Assembly: GCA_020633975.1 (NCBI GenBank)
Contig: JACKCR010000002.1
Coordinates: 1,922,001-1,986,000, forward strand
Length of the DNA: 64,000 bases
Reading direction: 5' to 3'
From: Candidatus Eiseniibacteriota bacterium
Lineage (GTDB): Bacteria; Eisenbacteria; RBG-16-71-46; CAIMUX01
Both the position numbers and the translations under genes were made by a program. Of this stretch, positions 42,595 to 50,429 are shown piece after piece. The notes below the pieces were generated by a model. That model did no database searches, had not been told where the DNA came from, and saw only the letters and a list, made by a program, of their open reading frames with translations. The stretch's first letter is position 1. The number at the start of each line of letters is the position of its first letter.

Positions 42595-43946
42595 GACGTC
42601 TCGTTCCCGGACTGACCTTGTCCCTGGCTCTCGCCGCCACACTTCTCGGCTGCGGCAACGACGATGGTAGAGAGACCGTCACGCTCTGGGCGATGGGCCA
42701 CGAAGGCGAAGTGGCGCGCGACGTGCTGGTCGAGTTCGAAGCCGCGCATCCAGACATCCGTGTCGTCGTACAGCAGGTTCCCTGGTCTGCGGCTCACGAA
42801 AAGCTCGTCACCTCGGTCGTCGGACGCTCGACTCCGGACGTTTCCCAGCTCGGGAACACCTGGATCGCGGAGTTCGCGGCACTCGGTGCGCTGGAACCAC
42901 TGGACTCTCGCGTCGAGGCGAGCACTGCGGTCGAGCGTACTGACTTCTTCCCAGGTATCTGGGACACGAACGTCGTCCAGGGCGAGACGTACGGAGTTCC
43001 CTGGTACGTCGATACCCGTCTCCTCTTCTACCGGACAGACCTCCTCGAGCGCGCCGGGTACGATTCGATCCCCTCGACCTGGGCCGGCTGGAAGGCATCG
43101 CTCGCGGCGATGAAGTCGAAGCTCGGCCCCGACGACTACCCGCTCTTCTTTCCCGTCAACGAGTGGCCTCCTCCCGTCATCTTCGGCCTCCAGAACGGTT
43201 CGACCCTTCTCCGCGAGAACGACACGAGAGGAGCGTTCGCTGAGCGCCCGTTCCGTGATGCGTTTGCGTTCTTCGTCGAGCTGTTCGAGGACGGGTACAC
43301 GCCCGGGGTTGCGAACAACGAGATCGGGAACCTCTATCAGGAGTTCTCCCGCGGTCACGTCAACGGGTTCATCACGGGGCCATGGAACTTGGGCGAACTC
43401 AGGAACCGCCTCCCGGCCGAGCAAGCCGGCGTCTGGAGCACCTCCCCTCTCCCCGGCCCCGAGCCCGGAGTTCCTGGAGTGTCGCTGGCGGGTGGTTCGA
43501 GCCTCGTTCTCTTCCGCAACTCGGCGCGCAAGGACGCCGCGTGGAAGCTGATCGAGTACCTCTCGCTTCCGGAAACTCAGGCCAGGTTCTATGACCTATC
43601 GGGAGACCTACCGGCGCGCGCATCGGTCTGGGAGAGTCCAACATTCCAGTCGGACCCAAGACTCGCCGCGTTCGGAGACCAGCTCGCGCACGTCGTGTCG
43701 ACTCCGAAGATCCCAGAGTGGGAGCAGATCGCAACGGTGGTCCAGGAACATGCCGAACTCGCGGTTCGTACGGGTGCCGACATCGACTCGACGCTCTCTC
43801 AACTCGACCGTCGGGTGAACCGGATCCTGGAAAAGCGGCGCTGGCTCTACGAGCACGGGAAGCTCGCGAGCGCGTCACACGACCGGGCGATCGAGACCCT
43901 CCAAAGTATTGGGCTCCGGGCCGGCACCGCAGGGGGTGGACGATGA
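42591..43946 (+). CDS. ABC transporter solute-binding lipoprotein (sugar, family 1)
   Basis: 451 residues. Signal peptide and lipobox TLLGC (Cys about 21) anchor it; the body is a type II periplasmic-binding fold of the MalE/UgpB group, with VTLWAMGHEGEVARDVL, FEAAHPDIRVVVQQVPW, TPDVSQLGNTW, YGVPWYVDTRLLFYRTDLL, FITGPWNL and GGSSLVLFRNSARKDAAWKL. It should capture oligosaccharides in the periplasm for the two permeases that follow, each joined by an ATGA overlap. In Listeria the homologous slot beside a GH94 phosphorylase is a sophoro-oligosaccharide binder, which fits here by context only. Confidence 0.93.
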   Translation: MRRLVPGLTLSLALAATLLGCGNDDGRETVTLWAMGHEGEVARDVLVEFEAAHPDIRVVVQQVPWSAAHEKLVTSVVGRSTPDVSQLGNTWIAEFAALGALEPLDSRVEASTAVERTDFFPGIWDTNVVQGETYGVPWYVDTRLLFYRTDLLERAGYDSIPSTWAGWKASLAAMKSKLGPDDYPLFFPVNEWPPPVIFGLQNGSTLLRENDTRGAFAERPFRDAFAFFVELFEDGYTPGVANNEIGNLYQEFSRGHVNGFITGPWNLGELRNRLPAEQAGVWSTSPLPGPEPGVPGVSLAGGSSLVLFRNSARKDAAWKLIEYLSLPETQARFYDLSGDLPARASVWESPTFQSDPRLAAFGDQLAHVVSTPKIPEWEQIATVVQEHAELAVRTGADIDSTLSQLDRRVNRILEKRRWLYEHGKLASASHDRAIETLQSIGLRAGTAGGGR

Positions 43947-44878
43947 GTCGACTCGGGTACCAGAACGGATCAGCCGCCGTCTTCCTCGCGCCCGCGCTCG
44001 GCCTCCTCCTTCTCTTCTTCTTCCTCCCGGTCGTGATCGGAGTCTTCCTCAGCCTGACCGACTTCGACGTCTACGCGATCGGAAACCCGGGTACGGCACG
44101 CATGGTCGGCCTCGCCAACTATCAGTACGTCCTCGGCGACGCGACGTTCTGGAAGGCGCTTCGCAACACCCTCTACTTCGTCGTGGTGGGTGGCCCACTC
44201 TCCGTCCTCACCTCGCTCGGAGTCGCGCTGCTCCTCTCGCACCGTGCGCTCCGCCTGCAGGGGATCTTCCGGACCATCTACTTCGCACCGGTCGTGACCA
44301 CGCTCGTCGCGGTCGCGATCGTTTGGCGCTACCTCTACCACCCGCGCTACGGGCTCATCGACCACGTCCTTTCCCACTTCGGCATCTCTCCGATCGACTG
44401 GCTGGGCGATCCGAACTGGGCGATGCCCGCGATCATCCTTCTCGCGATCTGGAAGAACTTCGGCTACAACATGCTCATCTTCGTCGCCGGTCTCCAGAGC
44501 ATCCCGACGGAACTCTACGAGGCCGCGTCCATCGACGGCGCGGGCGCTTGGCGACGGTTCGTCCACGTCACGGTCCCAGGGCTGCGTCCGACCTTTCTCT
44601 TCGTCGGACTCACGACGATGATCGGATACTTCCAACTCTTCGCCGAACCCTACGTGATGACCCAGGGCGGACCGCTCGGAGCCACCCGAAGCCTCGTCCT
44701 ACACATGTACGAGCAGGGATTCCGCTGGTGGCGGATCGGCGAGGCATCGACACTCGCCGTCCTTCTCCTTCTCATCACCCTCGTCGCCACCCTCGTCCAA
44801 CTCGGAATGCAGCGGACCAGGAAGACGAACGAGATACCGCGAACGGCGGGTCCCGCTCCGAGAGGAGACGCAGCATGA
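43943..44878 (+). CDS. ABC sugar permease, MalF/LacF type
   Basis: 311 residues with six predicted transmembrane helices, beginning with AAVFLAPALGLLLLFFFL. The cytoplasmic EAA loop that docks the ATPase reads EAASIDGAGAWRRFVHVTVP. Forms the membrane channel with the next gene product. Start and stop each overlap a neighbour by four bases (ATGA at 43943 and 44875), so it is tightly coupled in the operon. The slightly reduced size relative to E. coli MalF (no large P2 loop) is usual for oligosaccharide-type permeases. Confidence 0.93.
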   Translation: MSRLGYQNGSAAVFLAPALGLLLLFFFLPVVIGVFLSLTDFDVYAIGNPGTARMVGLANYQYVLGDATFWKALRNTLYFVVVGGPLSVLTSLGVALLLSHRALRLQGIFRTIYFAPVVTTLVAVAIVWRYLYHPRYGLIDHVLSHFGISPIDWLGDPNWAMPAIILLAIWKNFGYNMLIFVAGLQSIPTELYEAASIDGAGAWRRFVHVTVPGLRPTFLFVGLTTMIGYFQLFAEPYVMTQGGPLGATRSLVLHMYEQGFRWWRIGEASTLAVLLLLITLVATLVQLGMQRTRKTNEIPRTAGPAPRGDAA

Positions 44879-45708
44879 AACGGGTCGGCGCGCTCGGAGT
44901 CGGGACGATCGTCTTCCATCTGCTTCCGCTCTTGGGGGCGATCCTGACGCTCGTCCCGCTCGTTTGGATGGTCGGGGCTTCGCTCATGGCGCAAGGAGAG
45001 GCGAACACGGTGCCCCCTCCGCTCTGGCCGGACGCACCGACATTCGAGAACTACCGCTCGCTCTTCTCCCGCCTCGACATGGCCCGGCACTTCTTCAACA
45101 GCGTGGTCGTCACGGTGAGCGCGACCGTCCTCTCGGTGCTCATCAACGGCATGGCCGGGTATGCGTTCGGCAAGCTCCGCTTCCCCGGCCGGGACAAGAT
45201 CTTCGGCAGCCTCGTCGCCGCACTCGTCGTCCCGGCGCAGATCGGGATGCTCCCGCTCTTCCTCCTCCTTCGCGAGCTCGGACTCGTCAACACCTACGCG
45301 GGCGTACTCATTCCGTACCTCTCGAGCGTCTTCGGAATCTTCCTCATCCGGCAGTATGTTCTGAGCGTGCCCGACGACCTGCTCGATGCCGCCCGGATCG
45401 ACGGAGCGAGCGAGTTCCGGATCTTCTGGACCCTCGTCTTCCCGCTCATCCGTCCGATCCTGGTCACGCTCGCGACGTTCACGTTCCTCGGCGCATGGAA
45501 CGACTTCATGTGGCCGCTCATCATCCTCACGGACACCACGAAGCAAACTCTGCCCGTCGCACTCGCGAACCTATCCGGCGAGCACGTGCAGGATACGGAG
45601 CTAATGATGGCCGGGGCCGTGCTCACGGTCCTGCCCGCACTCATCGTCTTCCTCTTCTTCCAGAAGACGTACGTCCGCGGGATCACGCAGGGAGGCGTGA
45701 AGGGATGA
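44875..45708 (+). CDS. ABC sugar permease, MalG/LacG type
   Basis: 277 residues, six predicted helices, opening with VFHLLPLLGAILTLVPLVW. The EAA motif is DAARIDGASEFRIFWTLVFP, followed by the family-typical LGAWNDFMWPLI. It partners the preceding permease. No ATP-binding subunit is encoded anywhere in the window, so the transporter must borrow a shared MsmK/UgpC-type ATPase encoded elsewhere. Its stop overlaps the start of the large hydrolase gene (ATGA at 45705). Confidence 0.93.
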   Translation: MKRVGALGVGTIVFHLLPLLGAILTLVPLVWMVGASLMAQGEANTVPPPLWPDAPTFENYRSLFSRLDMARHFFNSVVVTVSATVLSVLINGMAGYAFGKLRFPGRDKIFGSLVAALVVPAQIGMLPLFLLLRELGLVNTYAGVLIPYLSSVFGIFLIRQYVLSVPDDLLDAARIDGASEFRIFWTLVFPLIRPILVTLATFTFLGAWNDFMWPLIILTDTTKQTLPVALANLSGEHVQDTELMMAGAVLTVLPALIVFLFFQKTYVRGITQGGVKG

Positions 45709-45728
45709 GGATGAGGATGAGGATGAGG
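45705..45728 (+). repeat. (ATGAGG)x4 hexanucleotide repeat at the start codon
   Basis: Four perfect ATGAGG units followed by ATGAAG encode MRMRMRMRMK. Each unit holds both an in-frame ATG and a GAGG that could serve as ribosome site for the next ATG. Copy-number change keeps the frame and would alter the number of start codons and positive charges of the signal peptide. Confidence 0.85.
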
Positions 45729-48700
45729 ATGAAGACGAGGACGAGGGCGAGGGCGACGGCCGCTCTGTTCACTCTATGCTTCTCGTTGGGACTCGCCCTC
45801 CTGGGCCTCCGGAGTGCCCCCGCCATGGCGCAGAGCCCGCTCGTCATCGACGACTTCACCGACGTGAGCGACTGGTCCGCCCATCCCGCCGACGGCGTCG
45901 AACTCTCGCTGAGTTCGGATGCGAGCGACGGCGATCCTGCCATGCGCCTCGACTTCCACTTCGAGGGCGGCGGCTACGCGATCGCGCGGCACGAACTCGC
46001 GCTCCCGCTGCCCGAGAACTACGCGTTCCAGTTCCGCGTGCGCGGAGAGTGTCCGAGCAACCACCTCGAGTTCAAGCTCGTCGACCAGAGCGGCGAGAAC
46101 GTTTGGTGGTACGTCTGGCGTGACGTGGACTTCCCCCGGCAGGAAACGGTCTTCCGCCTCAAGAAGCGGAAGATCTCGTTCGCTTGGGGGCCTCGTGGAG
46201 GGGGCGAGCTGGACGAAGTGCACGCAATCGAGTTCGCGATCACGGCGGGAAGCGGCGGAACGGGGACGGTCTGGATCGACGACCTCGAACTCGTCCCGCT
46301 CCCGCCAGCCGACACGGGTCCTCTCGAGGTCACAGCGAAGGCATCTTCCAACGACGCAGCCAGTGCAGCCGTCGCGGATGGTGACGCGCAAACGCGATGG
46401 GGTTCCGACCCCGACGATCCGGCGCCGTGGGTCGAACTCGACCTGGGTCGACTCTACGAGCTCAACGGATTCGTCCTCACATGGGGTGACGTCGTCCCCT
46501 CGAGCTATGAAGTGTCGCTCTCCGAAACGGGAGACGACTGGACGGACCGGCTCGTTGTCGAGGGAAGTAACGGTGGCCGCGACCCGCTCTTCCTCCCCGA
46601 CCGGGAAGCACGTTTCGTTCGCGTTTCCTCGATACGCTCCGCCGCGTCCGCACCAGCGACCACGGATCGTTCCACTACACCGTCGATGGAGCTCGCCGAA
46701 ATCGAAGTCGTGCCACCGGAGCGCTTTCCGGACCGCGAGGCGTTCTTCCACGAGATCGCGACGAACGCAAGACGCGGCCTCTACCCGCGCGGCATCTACG
46801 GCGAGCAGGCCTACTGGACGGTGGTCGGTCTCGATCACGACGACCACGAGGTGTTGGTCGGCGAGGAGGGCGCGGTCGAGCTCTGGGCCGGAGGTCCTTC
46901 GCTCGAACCGTTCCTAGAAATCGACGGATCCCTTCTCACTTGGGCGGACGGTGAGATCGAGACCTGGCTCGAGGACGGCTACCTGCCGATCCCCACCATC
47001 CGACGCATACACGGCGGCGTCGCGCTGGAGATCACCCCCTTCGCCACCGGTACGCAAGACAACGCCGAGATACGGGTCCGCTATCGGGTCACGAACCGTT
47101 CGGCCACGGGCGACAGCACCGAAGGGAAGCTGCACCTCGCCCTCCGTCCGTTCCAGGTGAACCCGCCGTCCCAGTCCCTCAATTTGAAGGGAGGGACGGC
47201 GCGCGTGAGCAGCCTGCACGGAGGAGTAGACGGAGCCCTTCTGGGCGGATCACGCGCCGATCGTGCGGGCATGGTGTCCCTGACCTTCAGCCCGCCTGCC
47301 GAACGAACCCGAACCGCCACGTTTGCAGAAGGCGACATCGTCGCGGACTACCTGGAGTTGAACCGGTCCGGGACGAGCGAGCGTAGCCGCGGCCAGGATC
47401 TCGGGCGTGGCCTCGACCGGGGGCTCGGGCGTGGCCTCGACCGAGGGCTCGGGCGTGGCCTCGGCCGGGGGCTCGACGTTTCCGTCCGTGACCCGTTCGA
47501 AGCGGCATCCGCGGCCTGGACCTATCCGTTCCGCCTCGCGCCGGGAGAGACGCGGGAGTTCTTCGCGCGATTCCCATTGGGTACTCCGTCGTCCAACATA
47601 GCCACGCTGAGTCCGGTCTCCATCGATTCGGCCCGGACGAACCGACGGCTCGCCGAGGAGATTGCGCACTGGCACGAACTCCTGGACCGCGTCGAAATCG
47701 ACCTTCCCGCCTCCGGCGCGCGCTACCTCGAGACGATGCGCGCGCAACTCGGATTCATCCTCGTCAACCGGTCCGGCCCCGCGATCCAGCCCGGCGTGCG
47801 CTCCTACGCTCGCTCCTGGATCCGCGACGGTGCGCTCACCGGCGCTGCTCTCCTCCGTTCCGGGCATGCCGATGCCGCGCGGGAGTTCCTCGAGTGGTTC
47901 GCGCCGCATCAGTACGAGAATGGCAAGATCCCCTGCGTCGTCGACCATCGCGGCGCCGATCCGGTCCCCGAGCACGACTCGAGCGGCGAGTTCATCTTCC
48001 TGGTCGCGGAGATCTACCGGTTCAGCGGAGACGAGGCACTCGCTGAGGAGATGTGGCCGCGCGTTCTCGCCGCTGCCCGGTACCTGGACGCCCTTCGCCA
48101 CGAGCGGATCGCGCCGGAGTACGAGACGGGAGACCAGCGCGCCTTCTACGGGATCCTCCCGCCGTCGATCAGCCACGAGGGATACTCGGCCAAGCCGATG
48201 CACTCCTACTGGGACGACTTCTTCGCGCTCAAGGGCTTCAAGGACGCGACCTTCCTCGCCCACGAACTCGGTCGTCCCGAAGCCGTGGAGCTCGAAGCGA
48301 TCACGAACGAGTTCTCGCGCGACCTCGGCGCGTCAGTCGAAGCCTCACAGGAGATCCACGGCATCGACTACGTCCCCGGCTGCGCCGACTTGGGCGACTT
48401 CGACCCCACCTCGACCACGATCGCACTCGATCCGGTCGGCGCGATCGGCGTCGTTCCCCGCGGGGACTTCGAGACGACGTTCCGGCGCTATCTGGACTTC
48501 TTCCGCAACCGGGGGGACTGGGAAGCCTACACGCCGTACGAGATCCGCAACGTTGGCGCATTCGTTCGTCTCGGTTGGCGAAGCGAATCGCACGAGCTCA
48601 TGGACTTCTTCTTCGAGGACCAGAGACCGGCAGGTTGGCGCTCCTGGGCCGAGGTGGTGTCGAGCCATCCACGAGAGCCGAGGTTCATCGGAGACATCCC

Positions 48701-49064
48701 CCACACCTGGGTCGGGTCCGACTACGTCCGGTCCTTCCTAGACATGTTCGTCGACGTGGATCCGGACGGACAGTGGGCGACGATCGGTGCGGGCGTACCC
48801 GCAGCGTGGCTCGAAGGCGACGGCGTTCGAATCCGGAAGCTGCCGACGCGGTTCGGAGTGCTCGATCTGGAGATCCGAAGTAGCGGCGAGAACTCTGCGA
48901 TCGTTCAGTTGGATGGCGAGGCGAGGACGCCGCCCGAAGGATGGCGACTCGACGTTCCCGTCGGCAGCAATCCGGCAACGATCCGGGTCAACGGCAAGGA
49001 CGTCGCATCTGCCTGGCCGTTCGTAGTTCGAGAACTCCCAGCCAGAGTCGAGATCCGGTGGTAG
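45705..49064 (+). CDS. large secreted (alpha/alpha)6-type glycoside hydrolase with discoidin domain
   Basis: 1119 residues. A signal peptide with a strongly basic start (cleavage at APAMAQ) is followed by a CBM11-like jelly roll (about 40-200; VIDDFTDVSDWS), an F5/8 type C (discoidin/CBM32-like) domain (about 205-330; DGDAQTRWGSDPDDPAPW, WVELDLGRLYELNGF), a beta-sandwich (about 345-620) interrupted by an LGRGLDRG repeat, and an all-helical barrel (about 650-1040; YARSWIRDGALTGAALL, HDSSGEFIFLVAEIYRF, MHSYWDDFFALKGF, GDIPHTWVGSDYVRSF). The architecture resembles GH15/GH63/GH94-clan enzymes, but I cannot place it in a numbered family. It closes the rightward operon and likely trims oligosaccharides in the periplasm. 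Overlaps the upstream stop (ATGA). Confidence 0.78.
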   Translation: MRMRMRMRMKTRTRARATAALFTLCFSLGLALLGLRSAPAMAQSPLVIDDFTDVSDWSAHPADGVELSLSSDASDGDPAMRLDFHFEGGGYAIARHELALPLPENYAFQFRVRGECPSNHLEFKLVDQSGENVWWYVWRDVDFPRQETVFRLKKRKISFAWGPRGGGELDEVHAIEFAITAGSGGTGTVWIDDLELVPLPPADTGPLEVTAKASSNDAASAAVADGDAQTRWGSDPDDPAPWVELDLGRLYELNGFVLTWGDVVPSSYEVSLSETGDDWTDRLVVEGSNGGRDPLFLPDREARFVRVSSIRSAASAPATTDRSTTPSMELAEIEVVPPERFPDREAFFHEIATNARRGLYPRGIYGEQAYWTVVGLDHDDHEVLVGEEGAVELWAGGPSLEPFLEIDGSLLTWADGEIETWLEDGYLPIPTIRRIHGGVALEITPFATGTQDNAEIRVRYRVTNRSATGDSTEGKLHLALRPFQVNPPSQSLNLKGGTARVSSLHGGVDGALLGGSRADRAGMVSLTFSPPAERTRTATFAEGDIVADYLELNRSGTSERSRGQDLGRGLDRGLGRGLDRGLGRGLGRGLDVSVRDPFEAASAAWTYPFRLAPGETREFFARFPLGTPSSNIATLSPVSIDSARTNRRLAEEIAHWHELLDRVEIDLPASGARYLETMRAQLGFILVNRSGPAIQPGVRSYARSWIRDGALTGAALLRSGHADAAREFLEWFAPHQYENGKIPCVVDHRGADPVPEHDSSGEFIFLVAEIYRFSGDEALAEEMWPRVLAAARYLDALRHERIAPEYETGDQRAFYGILPPSISHEGYSAKPMHSYWDDFFALKGFKDATFLAHELGRPEAVELEAITNEFSRDLGASVEASQEIHGIDYVPGCADLGDFDPTSTTIALDPVGAIGVVPRGDFETTFRRYLDFFRNRGDWEAYTPYEIRNVGAFVRLGWRSESHELMDFFFEDQRPAGWRSWAEVVSSHPREPRFIGDIPHTWVGSDYVRSFLDMFVDVDPDGQWATIGAGVPAAWLEGDGVRIRKLPTRFGVLDLEIRSSGENSAIVQLDGEARTPPEGWRLDVPVGSNPATIRVNGKDVASAWPFVVRELPARVEIRW
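47400..47471 (+). repeat. three 24-bp units encoding LGRGLDRG
   Basis: In-frame 24-base units encode LGRGLDRG, LGRGLDRG and LGRGLGRG within the beta-sandwich part of the large hydrolase. They form a basic, flexible loop unlike the acidic surroundings. Confidence 0.8.
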
Positions 49065-49082
49065 CTCAGCGCTAGAGAGCAC

Positions 49083-49589
49083 TCACGTCCCCTTCGCATT
49101 CGGAGGGGTGATCGGCCCCGTCTCCAGGATCGGAGCGGCGTCGAGGTTCTCTGCTTCGATGAGACCAACGAGTCGCTCCAGCGAGAGCGCAATCGTAGCC
49201 CGCTCGAGCGCGGTGAGCGATTCGAGGCCCTGAGAGAGCTTCTCCTGGAGTGGAGACGGCGCCGATTCGAGAAGGTCCCGTCCGCGCTCCGTCAGCCGCG
49301 TCCAGAGCACGCGACGATCCGAGGCGTCCCGCTCGCGTTCGACCCACCCCTTCTGTTCCAGGCGATCCAGGATTCCGACGACGGTGCTCGCGCTGAGATG
49401 GAGCGAACGCGCCAACCGCGATGCGGTCTCCCGCTCGCTCCGACTCAGCTCAGCCAGGCACCGGAGCTGGGGACCAGTGATCTCGTACTGCGTCTCGAGC
49501 CGCTTGGACTCCAAATCGATCGCACGGATCACCCGTCGGATCGAACGCAGGATTCGGAGTTCTAGAGCTTCGCTCTCCGGATCCTCCAT
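49083..49589 (-). CDS. MarR-family transcriptional regulator
   Basis: 168 residues with a MarR winged helix: ITGPQLRCLAELSRSE, ASRLARSLHLSASTVVGIL, DRLEQKGWVERERDASDRRV (the wing) and LTERGRDLLE. It is convergent with the large hydrolase (18-base gap) and divergent from the GNAT-racemase operon, its probable target. The start is placed at 49589 (MEDPESEALELR); the frame could begin at a TTG at 49613, but this lies inside a perfect palindrome that is the likely operator. No good ribosome site is present. The ligand is unknown; an amino-acid derivative handled by the neighbouring operon is the natural guess. Confidence 0.9.
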   Translation of the reverse strand: MEDPESEALELRILRSIRRVIRAIDLESKRLETQYEITGPQLRCLAELSRSERETASRLARSLHLSASTVVGILDRLEQKGWVERERDASDRRVLWTRLTERGRDLLESAPSPLQEKLSQGLESLTALERATIALSLERLVGLIEAENLDAAPILETGPITPPNAKGT

Positions 49590-49598
49590 TCCGTACTT

Positions 49599-49618
49599 AT
49601 TGTTTGTATTCAAACAAT
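49599..49618. promoter_or_regulatory. perfect palindrome, probable MarR operator
   Basis: ATTGTTTG and CAAACAAT are exact inverted eight-base arms around TATT, ten bases upstream of the marR start codon. Length and A/T richness are typical for MarR dimers, and its position implies autoregulation. Confidence 0.75.
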
Positions 49619-49791
49619 CTCCACCAGGCTGTCCTCACACACCGCACTTCTCGAACGCGCCCTCAGATCGGCGAGGAGCCGGCCACATAGTACTATATTC
49701 CAGTCAGTTACGACCACATCACGCTCAGCTCAACGAGATCCGGACCGCGTGACCTGGTCCAACCCGGGACCTGCCGGAACCGCGCGATCGT

Positions 49792-49820
49792 TTGACTTGA
49801 AACCTTTTACTCCCTAGTCT
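49792..49820 (+). promoter_or_regulatory. promoter of the GNAT-racemase operon
   Basis: TTGACT (five of six to -35), a 17-base spacer and TAGTCT (three of six to -10), with predicted start near 49827, about 100 bases ahead of the first ATG. Confidence 0.5.
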
Positions 49821-49925
49821 GCCCCAAGGAAAGGAGCATGTCGGAATCGTGCTCCCGGGTTGGTGCATGCCCAAGGAGCGGCCCTCCCCCAACCCGGTTC
49901 CCATCCAACAAAGAAAGGAGGAGTC

Positions 49926-50429
49926 ATGAGTTCCACCACGAACCCAGGCACTTCATCGAAACCCCAGTCCCCCGAGGCCCCTTCGGAGGTCGAGATCTCC
50001 GTCGTGCGGACGGAATCGGAACTCCCGAACGGAGTCCAGCGCCCCTCGCTCGTTCGCTTCTTCCATGAGACGATGAAGCCCTACGAAGACCTGCCGAAAG
50101 ACATCGACCGCGCCCTCGACTATGCATTCTCCACCGAAGAGGGCAAAGGCGGATTCCTCGTCGTCGGCACTCGCAAAGACGAGCTGGTCTCCGCTCTTCT
50201 CATGCTCGACACCGGTATGGGTGGCTACGTCCCGTCCAACCTTCTCCTCTTCGTCGCCACGAGCCCGGACCTACGGGGTCAGGGGATCGGCCGCAAGGTC
50301 TGCGAGCGCGCGATCGCGGAATGCGACGGCCCTGTGAAGCTGCATGTCGAGTACGACAACCCAGCGAAGCGGCTCTACGAACGGCTCGGGTTCACCACCA
50401 AGTACGCGGAAATGAGGCTGGCTCGATGA
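49926..50429 (+). CDS. GNAT-family N-acetyltransferase
   Basis: 167 residues. After a disordered Ser/Thr/Pro-rich start (about 1-25) comes a GNAT fold with the acetyl-CoA site in LLLFVATSPDLRGQGIGRKVCERAI (motif A, R/Q-G-x-G-R/K near residue 117) and motif B in LHVEYDNPAKRLYERLGF. It should transfer an acetyl group to an amine, and as first gene of an amino-acid racemase operon the likely acceptor is an amino acid or its derivative. Start 49926 is fixed by AAAGGAGG five bases upstream. The stop overlaps the next start (ATGA at 50426). Acceptor identity cannot be read from sequence. Confidence 0.88.
   Translation: MSSTTNPGTSSKPQSPEAPSEVEISVVRTESELPNGVQRPSLVRFFHETMKPYEDLPKDIDRALDYAFSTEEGKGGFLVVGTRKDELVSALLMLDTGMGGYVPSNLLLFVATSPDLRGQGIGRKVCERAIAECDGPVKLHVEYDNPAKRLYERLGFTTKYAEMRLAR

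Larger units (their letters stand above)
49590..49925. other. intergenic region between marR and the racemase operon
   Basis: 336 bases without a gene. It contains the palindrome at 49599-49618, an A/T-rich dyad TAGTACTA at 49688-49695, a plus-strand promoter at 49792-49820 and a 100-base leader that ends in a strong ribosome site (AAAGGAGG before 49926). Confidence 0.6.
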
